A stretch of DNA of 64,000 nt, from positions 2,542,001-2,606,000 of the forward strand of contig OZ023274.1 of NCBI GenBank assembly GCA_964007475.1. The letters run 5' to 3'. Made by a program: the position numbers and the translations under genes. The stretch comes from Hybos culiciformis. Its lineage: Eukaryota; Arthropoda; Insecta; Diptera; Hybotidae. Positions 55,901-64,000 of the stretch are shown here, piece by piece (within the stretch, counting starts at the first letter, position 1; every line of letters starts with the position of its first letter). The notes below the pieces were generated by a model, which worked only from the letters and a program-made list of their open reading frames with translations, had not been told where the DNA came from and did no database searches.

Positions 55901-58900
55901 AAGGAGCAAGATGAAAATATTGATCAAGATTTGGAAATAAAATTAGTTCCTCGGGAGAATATAATAATACCAAAAGAGCCAAAAGAAGGACAATTAATTA
56001 AATCATTGAAACGAACTCCTAAAATTAGACCTGATTACAAAGAACACGACGACTGGGAACAAAATGACGAAACGAGATCGAGTTTTCCTTGTCGATTTTG
56101 TAGGAAACTTTATTCTTGCAATACGATACTTAGAGAACATGTACGAATCCATACTGGTGATAAAATCTTCCATTGCAGTGATTGCGGACGAGGCTTTCTT
56201 CGTATTAAATATTTGGATGAGCATAAGGAACTTTTTCATAAAAATTCAGATGAGAAGAAAAAGATAGAACCAGATTTTGAAATGGATAATATATCAGATA
56301 ATAATAGAAGTTACAAATGTCGTTATTGTGAACGTATATTAGCAAATCGGTCAGTTAATTTTATTTTTTTAAAGTTACTTTTATAGTGTAGGTAGTTTAT
56401 AGAATTATTTGTTTGGATGTCGAAACATCAAATTACATTGTTATAATGAAAAACGCCGTATTCTAAATGCCTAAATTTCGGAAATATAATTTTTTTCAAT
56501 TTTACCTTTTTTAAACAAATTATATAAATAAATAAATTTTTAATTTCATAGGTTAAATATTGAAAAAAAAAAAACAAATTAAATTAAAAAAAATTTCTTT
56601 TTTCTAATTCTTTCATGAATAAAGTAGAGCTATATTTGAGGATCATTTGCGGGTACATTATGGTTCTCTAGTCTTCAAGTGCCAATTCTGTGAATTAGAA
56701 TTCATTCGAAAACGTATTCAACTTTCACATGAATATCAAATCCATGATGATAAATTTTTAAAATGTGGTATTTGTGCTAAAACATTCCCGGATATTGAAA
56801 TTTTTTTGGAACACAAAAAAAGTCATATTAATAATGTTCCAGAACAATATAAATGTCAACATTGTAATGCTGTATTTATAACTAAACAAAAATTAGCTTA
56901 TCATTCGAAAATCCATGAAGTTGGAGAGAAATTTAAATGTGAAATATGTGAAAAATTATTTGGAAATAGTTATTTATTTGAACAACATAAAGACACAGTT
57001 CACAAATTTGAACTTAATGAGACTGGTGATAGATTACTAAAATGTGAATATTCAAATCGAAGTGATTGTTCGGAATTATTTTCAAATTATCGTGATATGC
57101 GACATCATACTAAGACATGTCATGATTCAAAAAATGTAGATAATTATCTAACTGTTGAAGATGAAAGCGGTGAAGGCAAAATATACCAATGTAGGTATTG
57201 TACTTTGAGATTTAAACAAACAAAAAAATTATCGTATCACGAACGGCTTCATCGTGTTGGAACCAAATTTGAATGTCAACTTTGTAAGTAAACCTTTATT
57301 TTTATTTCAATTATCAAAATTGACCACTTAGTTTCAGTTTTAGGAATTCCGATATTTATGAATTTCTTCATATTTTTTTCTAATTTCGCTTGAGTTGCCT
57401 TAAGTTATGATTATTTTAAGACCACAGAATATTAGTTCTTCTATTAAATTAAAAAGCAAACTTAACGACTACACTATTTTGTCCCGAGCTCATTTTTAAT
57501 TTTTCTTTTTAGGTAAAAAATGTTTTGCTAATAATTGGACATTACAGCAACATTTACTGAAGCACGGCATTGGCACACCGTGTCCTAAAAAACCGAAAAA
57601 TAAAGAAAATGAAATACCCACGGTTGAATTAAGTCAAAATAATGACAATATTGAAAAACATGATCAATCTGAAAGTAATAACCTTGCAAATGATACAAAC
57701 AAAGGGTTAAAAACAATACTTAAGAGAATACGAAAAAAACCAAAAAATTTTGACGATACAGCTCCGGACACTAAGCGTGCAAAACTCACTAATGATGGTA
57801 CAAGTCATGATATTGAGGCTCATGCATTAGGTTCAAATCAACAATCAGTATTAATATCGAAAGGTGAATTTAAATGTAAATTTTGTGGGCTTAAATTTCG
57901 AACTGAGAAGCAATGTCGATATCATCAAATGCGACATGAAGTTGGTGATAAATTTGTGTGTAAATTTTGTTCAAGACGTTTTTCAATGGCTAATTGTTTG
58001 GATCAGCATAGTAGAAAGCATTTGAACAATGTGCAAGCATTTAAATGTTCGTATTGTCCAAAAAAATTTTTTTTGCAAGAAACTAAAGACTATCATGAAC
58101 TTCGGCACACAAATTTAGCTGATGGCAGGCAGCCTAGAATAATAAACGAAAAAAAAATTAATACAATTTCATGTAATTATTGTATAAAATTTTTTTCAAC
58201 TGGCGCATTAATGGAGAAACATGTTCAACGATTTCATCCAGATTTAGAAAATTATAAATATAATTGTTCACATCATGATTGTAAAAAACAATTTGCGTCA
58301 GAAAGGAAACTTCATCTTCACGAACGTATTCATGCAGTTGGAAGTCAGTTTAAATGCAAGTCATATTTCCTATTTAATGGTAATATAAATTTTAAATTCT
58401 ATTTTTTTTTTCACAGGTAACATATGCGGTAAATTATGTTATAATGAAAACACTTTAACTCTTCATGTTCGGCGACACAATCAGGAATTTAATCATAAAT
58501 GTGATTTATGCCCGTCTACTTTTAATCTTGAACGAACTAAAATATTACATGAGCGAATAAAACACACCAATCAAAGATTAAAATATATAAAACATAAAAC
58601 TTTTAAAATGAAAAATTTAATTAAATATAACAGAAAATTGTTATTTAAATGTGAGAAATGTGAAATAACATTTACATCAGAAATAATATTAAGAAAACAT
58701 CATAAAAGAATACATGACGGTAATTTAATTTTTTTTTGTAAATTATGTATTTGTATATATTGTATTTTATAGATTAAATTTAAAATTTTGTTTGATAATT
58801 TAATTTAATATGTTATACTTAATATACATATTTTATCGATACCGATTATTTTTTTCAATTACATATTTCTAATAATAGAAAAAAATAATGGTTTATCGAA

Positions 58901-61900
58901 TGATTAGTCGTTATAATTTATTATATTTTATTAAAATGAATCTAATGTTTTTTTTTAGGTAAGAAATTATATAAATGCATTTGTCATAAGTTATTCAGAA
59001 AACGGAAGAATTTACTTCAGCACAAAGAAACACACACTGGTACCCACATTTTTGCTTGTCAACAATGTTCTAAAACATTTGCCCACATATATTATCTTGA
59101 GCTCCATAAGAGGAAGCGGCATTCACCTATTTCATCTAATATTAACAAAAATCAGTGTAAATTATGTTACTTAGTGTTTGAGAATGAGACAGGTTTAAGT
59201 GAACATAAGTCAAAACTTCATTCAGCTGATCCGAAGAATCCATTCAAATGCTTCAATTGTGATAAAGTTTTTCGAACTATTGGTTTACTTCGATTACATC
59301 GTCTTATCCACACTGATCGTTATACATGCACTCATTGTTCATTGGCGTTTAAAAAAGAATTTCAATTGCGGAAACATGTTCAACAAGAACATCGTCTTGA
59401 AAAAATAAAAATCATGAAGGAGGTAGCCGCTATGAATAGAAATGATTTAAAAGATAATTTGGTTGAAAAATTGAAACGAAGAAAACGTATAAGGACATCA
59501 AAACCGTCAATTACGCTCTCAACAGATGGTTCTTCATTTAATTCAACAGAAAATACGATGAAGAACATATCTAAAGTAGATACAAAAAAATATGTGTGTA
59601 ATTTATGCCAGAAACCATTTGCTAACTCGTCATTTTTGTTAGTATCACATATGGCAAAAGTTCATCAACAAGAAATTTATCGATGCACATTAAAAGATTA
59701 TTGTAAAAGAATTTTTTTAACAGAAGAAGATTTAGAAGAGCATAAGGCAACACATGGTATGATTTTTTGTTTTTATTTTCTAGGGGAATTTAATATTGAA
59801 AGGCAAATATTTTATTGTGAAATAGGAAGAGATTTTTTAGTAATTTCGAACAGTAGTTTAATTGCCCATTTCCATGATTAAATATTTAAAAAAAAAAATT
59901 CATTATACTTTTAGGGTCAACACGTATTGATGGGGCAACTGATGAACAAAAACCTTATAAATGTGAAACATGTGGTAAAAAATTTATGTACAAATTATAC
60001 TTGGAAAGTCACATTGCAAAATTGCATGACATTTCAAATACTCGGTGTGCAATATGCTTCAAGAAATTTGATAATGTAACAGAATTAAATGCTCACAAAA
60101 AAGATTGTGAAATTGTTAAAGAAAACAAAAAGCAATATAAGTGCCACTTATGCCCTAAGGATACTCGAAAATTTACGCTACAAAATCTCTTAAATTTCCA
60201 TTTATTTAAGCATCACAACATTGAAATTTTCAAATGCAATTATTGTCGTCAAACTTTTTTGACACAAGAAATGCGAGATGATCATGTCAATAATCATCAC
60301 ATAGATGAGGAAATGAAATTAAAATATCCTAGTGATACAAAACCTTTTAAATGTGAATTTGAGGGTTGTTCCATGGCATTTGTTACTTCTATATTTTTGA
60401 ATAATCATTTAACTAAATTGCATGATGTCATTATTTATCGATGCATTGCTTGTAGAAAAGGGTATCGGGAAAAAAAATATCTAGAAGAACATAAAATGTA
60501 TCATGTAGCATCACGATTAGAAAATTCACTAAAAAAAGCTAATAAATCCGCGGTAAAAGGAACTGCTAAAGTAAAATCACCAATTAAACAAAATGTGGAA
60601 CCAACTATCGCAATTGAAATGTCTGAAAACTCATCATCAGTAAATGCCAATAGCATGGACAACAATTCCAGTGGTTTGGAACGCAGTAATAGCAGTATCA
60701 GCATTGTGAAAGTCGATGAAGAAACTTTCTTAGATATAATTGCTGGTGGCGAAAAAACCAATAAATCTATAAAAAATGATACATTTAAAAAAATTGAATC
60801 CAAACAAAATATTCGCCCAGTAAAAATTATTGAAAAAACTACAAGTGTGCAAATAAAAGAAAGTTCCCCTACAATAACAGAACCATTAGGAAGTGCTCAA
60901 AATAATGATAATTTACTTTTAGAAGAATTATTTTCAGCTGTTGTAGGTGACATAGATTTTAAAGAAGATATGCAAGATAGTATTTTGAAAAATTTGTTGG
61001 CTTCAACACCTGATCAACCATCAACATCCAGTTATATACCTCCACCACCTTCATCACCAGTGCACCATTTTTCAAAACTAGATCAACCGGTGAGGCCAAA
61101 AGAATCTTTAGTTGAAACACTACGAACTTATCGAAGAAAGCCCATTTCAGAAAGAAAATCTTCAACAGATACGATTCGAGAACGAAAAAGCTCCGTTGAG
61201 GCGCTCAGACCTTACAAGTGTCAAGAATGTGATAAAAGCTTTGTTCTCGACATTTACTTATATAATCATGTTATTAAAATTCATGGAAATGATTCTCTAG
61301 AAAAACATAGAATAGAACTTTCTACTCCTAGAGCGCAAGATCCTAATTTGGTGTCAAGTACGATGAGTGATAATGATAGTGTGGATGATAATAAATCTGA
61401 GCGACAACTGTCATCTGAAGAATTGAAACAGTTTGAATGTGATCAATGTGGAAAATTGTTCTCAGCAATGCATTTACTAAAAGTAATTTAATTAAAAACT
61501 TTTTTTAATAGATATTTAAAAAATTAATAGGTGTTTCAGATTCAGTTATCATAATTTGCCTAATTAATTAAAATAAATTAAAATGCAAATTAAGACCATT
61601 CAATAGAAATATGTATGTTCGAAAAGCCCCTGTAGAATTCTAGAGGTTTTGGTTTAAAAAAAATTTTGATTGCCTCTTATTAACATAAATATTTGTTTTA
61701 TTTTTTAGGTTCACAAAAATATGCATGCAGCAAAACCTTATAAATGTGATAAGTGCCCTGCTGAGTTCGCGTCCGAAGCGAAACATAACGAACACGAAAA
61801 TCTTCACAGACTAGAACTGACAGGGAAGCCTATTTATAGATGTGAGACATGTGGAAAAATTTGCGGAACAAACGCGAAGTTAAGAACCCATGAAAAATCA

Positions 61901-62169
61901 CATATTGATCTCAGGCCTTTTAATTGTAAACTATGTCCACTCACTTTCAAAGTAAATTTATTTTTTTTATTTGGAAATTTAAAATTTAAATAAAATTGTT
62001 TCTTTTGTAGAGTAAGGGACATTTTCTCGATCATCAAAGAGGACATACTGGTGAAAAACCATTCGTTTGTCGATATTGTCCAGAACGATTTCCACGAGCA
62101 AATTATCGTTTAAAGCATGAAAGAAAGCATCCAGAACATAATAATGGAAGTAGAAAAAAATTAGAATAA
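49982..62169 (+). CDS. Giant poly-C2H2 zinc-finger protein J, complete copy (11 exons, 3325 aa)
   Basis: Exons: 49982-50014, 50755-54441, 54531-55632, 55764-56349, 56628-57283, 57513-58355, 58417-58719, 58959-59756, 59915-61482, 61709-61951, 62011-62169; 9978 nt, in frame. The tiny first exon gives MDPKINKNQLK and joins in phase 0. Exons 2-3 code for about 1600 acidic, Asn/Ser/Lys-rich residues with six 21-residue repeats and the recurring motif KIIFG(D/E)E. Near the end of exon 3 are two atypical fingers, one preceded by YGEII as in genes A-I, and Psi-K-x-E sites (HIKTEP, VKIEE). About 37 C2H2 fingers follow to the C-terminus, interrupted in exon 9 by a linker with a proline cluster. One finger has only one residue between its cysteines (KCICHK). 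The intron after exon 6 appears to be GC-AG. Probably a nuclear DNA- or chromatin-binding protein; no orthologue is recognised. Confidence 0.85.
52357..52734 (+). repeat. Six tandem 63-bp coding repeats in gene J (copy 2)
   Basis: Same array as 40679-41056, coding six units of about 21 residues with the core NCPQSSEN. Unit number is the same in both copies. Confidence 0.9.
58356..58416 (+). other. Probable GC-AG intron in gene J
   Basis: The sequence reads AAAT|GCAAGT ... TTTTTTCACAG|GT. Using the GC donor restores a cysteine codon (T|GT) and the finger FKCNICGKLCYNENTLTLH. The nearest GT donor, two bases further inside AAGTCA, would create a TAA stop at the junction. GCAAGT is the usual context of the minor GC-AG class of introns. 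Confidence 0.75.
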
Positions 62170-64000
62170 ATAAATTTCAATACTTTTTTAATTAGACTTC
62201 GAACTTGTTTGTCTATAAAAAATACAAGTCATACATCATTTAGGTGGACACTTCTAAACAAGAAAAAAGTAGTAAATATTTTGATAGTACAGAAAAAATA
62301 TAAAAAAATAGTAATTTAAATAAATTTATAAAGTTAATTTTTTTTATGGAATAACTATTATTTTACATTTTTGTTTTGTTTTCAATTAAAAATTATGTAG
62401 ATTCAAAATTATTTAGGAAAATTTTCATTAGAGAAATAAGAATAAATACTATGATAATTTATTATTTTTTTTTTGGGCTTCATATGATGTATAGCTTAAT
62501 TTTATTCTTTTTACGTTCTTTAAAATAAGAACTACTAATATATAATAACAATTGTTCTTTGACATGGTTAGGAAAATATTTTTTTCCACTATTTTTTAAT
62601 TACGTAATGAAACAAGTTACATTTTTTATTGATAAAAAAAGAAAGATAAAATCTTATGAATCTACGTTTAATACTCTTATAAGAATTTAAATTAATTTTG
62701 ATTTACCTGTAATAATAAAATACTAAAAATTAATAAAATGCATCACATGAAGTTATTAGAATAAAATAACTTGAAATAAAATATTTTACAATAAAATTTT
62801 ATCGATCCAACTGAATATCAATGAATAAAATAATTACAAAAATTATGAAAATTTTAATTAGCAAAAAATATCAGCATAATATTTTGCAATAAATTGTAAA
62901 ACATTTGATACTAACAAGTATTTATAATATTTTAAGAGTACTACTAACAACAGAAACGTAATTTTCGAAAGGGGTTAAGTTTTCAAGAACTAAATAAAGG
63001 TTTAAAAACTCAACTAGGTCGTTTTCGTTTCCCAAATTTTACTTTTGACTACGAATAAGAAACACGCATAGTTCCAAAAATTTGCTTCCTTTTAAATTTT
63101 TAATTAGATGTGATTTAGTCCTAAATTTGGATTTGCAAAACAATTGCTAATTGTTCAAAATTTTTTAATTTACTTTTATTATTATTTATAAAAAATATAA
63201 ACATAACCAATTTATTTTCTTAAGTTATGTCTTAATATAAGTTTTTTATTTTTTTATTTATTATATATTTTTTTTTTTAAATCACTTTCAAAAATATTAT
63301 CAGTTTGAACCGTGCTTGAATTTTAATTTTTTTAACTGAACTTTGTAAAACTTGTAACAACAACTTTGTTTATTTTTTTAGAGTAATTTAATATTGAAAA
63401 TTATTTTCTTGCTGAATTATGTACATAACTCCTAACTAAACATTTTCATATTTACCTTCTTTATAACTTTATAATCACATTTCATAACATAGTAATTTAT
63501 TCTATGTCTCTAGAGGAAAAAAAACAGCTTTATTTTGGCACCAACAGATGAGTTGAATGTTGATTTGATTCGAGTTGGCCAACTCATCTGTAGTGTTGTA
63601 AACAAGTCCTTCCATCTGGTTGAAGAACAAGAACTCGTTTTGTTGTTTTTTTGTATTGGTGTGGTGTAGTTATGTTGAAAGAGTTTTAAACGGGAAGTTT
63701 TTCAAATAAGCTGCTTACAACATGCCCCAAGAACAGTCTATTCTATATAAATCATGCTTACACGCGATTACCAAACCTCATTTATCTCAGATGATAGTAT
63801 TTTATTTTGGGAGTTTAATGTTCAATTTTCGAAATAACTTTCACTAATTCAAATTTTCTTGAAGACTAATGTTGTACTTTTCATAAGAAGTAAAACCATT
63901 ATCTTAAAAAAAATATATTATAGGTATTTAAAAAAAAATTATATTCAAAATAATTTACGTTTAGTTGTAAGATTATAGTTTGTATTGTACATTTGATAAA
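62170..64000. other. 3' UTR and AT-rich flank of gene J
   Basis: A polyadenylation-like AATAAA overlaps the stop (62165-62170), and more follow. The rest is AT-rich with no coding exon. A small inverted repeat, CAGATGAGTT/AACTCATCTG, lies at 63545-63590. Nothing else is recognised up to the window end. Confidence 0.55.

Larger units (their letters stand above)
46630..58108. repeat. Large duplicated block, copy 2 (starts at the N gap)
   Basis: Repeats 34604-46429. The offset is 12026 up to the palindrome array, 11678 after it and 11679 after about 56.6 kb. The 348-bp change reflects the shorter array. Copy 2 continues past the point where copy 1 stops and so supplies the full 3' half of gene J. 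Confidence 0.9.

Noticed and set aside
58358..58361. GT donor at the end of exon 6 of J
   Set aside because: Joining there to the next exon makes a stop codon at the junction; the GC donor two bases upstream keeps the finger.
38304..62169. Two tandem giant zinc-finger genes
   Set aside because: The near-identity, the 200-N gap inside exons and the partial copy of gene I beside it point to assembly duplication.

Overview
The window is AT-rich eukaryotic DNA, most likely from an insect. Genes have short introns with T-rich acceptors, and the intergenic DNA holds many small non-autonomous DNA transposons and fold-back elements. No bacterial features are present, and I cannot name the species from the sequence. 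| Every gene I can support belongs to one family of C2H2 zinc-finger proteins. From 1.4 to 20.3 kb, six genes (A-F) lie head to tail on the minus strand. From 21.1 to 35.1 kb, three related genes (G-I) lie on the plus strand, and a much larger zinc-finger gene (J) runs to 62.2 kb. A and G-type clusters face away from each other across a roughly 0.8 kb head-to-head interval (20327-21108). I rebuilt the exons by eye from splice signals and reading phase; the coding length of every complete model is a multiple of three. A-D are close paralogues (473, 469, 467 and 510 residues, five exons each). E is a single-exon protein of 502 residues. F has eight exons (530 residues). G, H and I have 602, 626 and 608 residues. 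J, in its complete copy, has 11 exons and 3325 residues, with about 37 fingers behind a long acidic N-terminal region. | A-I share an N-terminal module: a Gly-Glu-(Ile/Val)-Phe-like motif followed by a lone atypical CxxC...H...H finger. An acidic linker with Psi-K-x-E motifs follows, then an array of fingers split by introns at conserved positions, often inside a cysteine codon. The proteins are probably nuclear DNA-binding regulators; their targets cannot be read from the sequence. | The interval 34604-46429 reappears almost unchanged after a 200-base run of N (46430-46629) as 46630-58108. The break cuts through coding exons on both sides, so this looks like a false (haplotypic) duplication in the assembly rather than two genes. 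The second copy of J is complete; the first stops at the gap. | Mobile DNA includes a hAT-like MITE with an 8-bp target duplication (4244-4717), a head-to-head MITE dimer (8202-8501), a 1.48 kb TIR element whose near-empty site is visible in the paralogous flank (24878-26355), a TAA-flanked TIR element (26388-26785), and two fold-back elements flanked by 11-bp and 9-bp direct repeats (35797-36331, 36770-37805). One fold-back element differs by about 348 bp between the two copies of the region.
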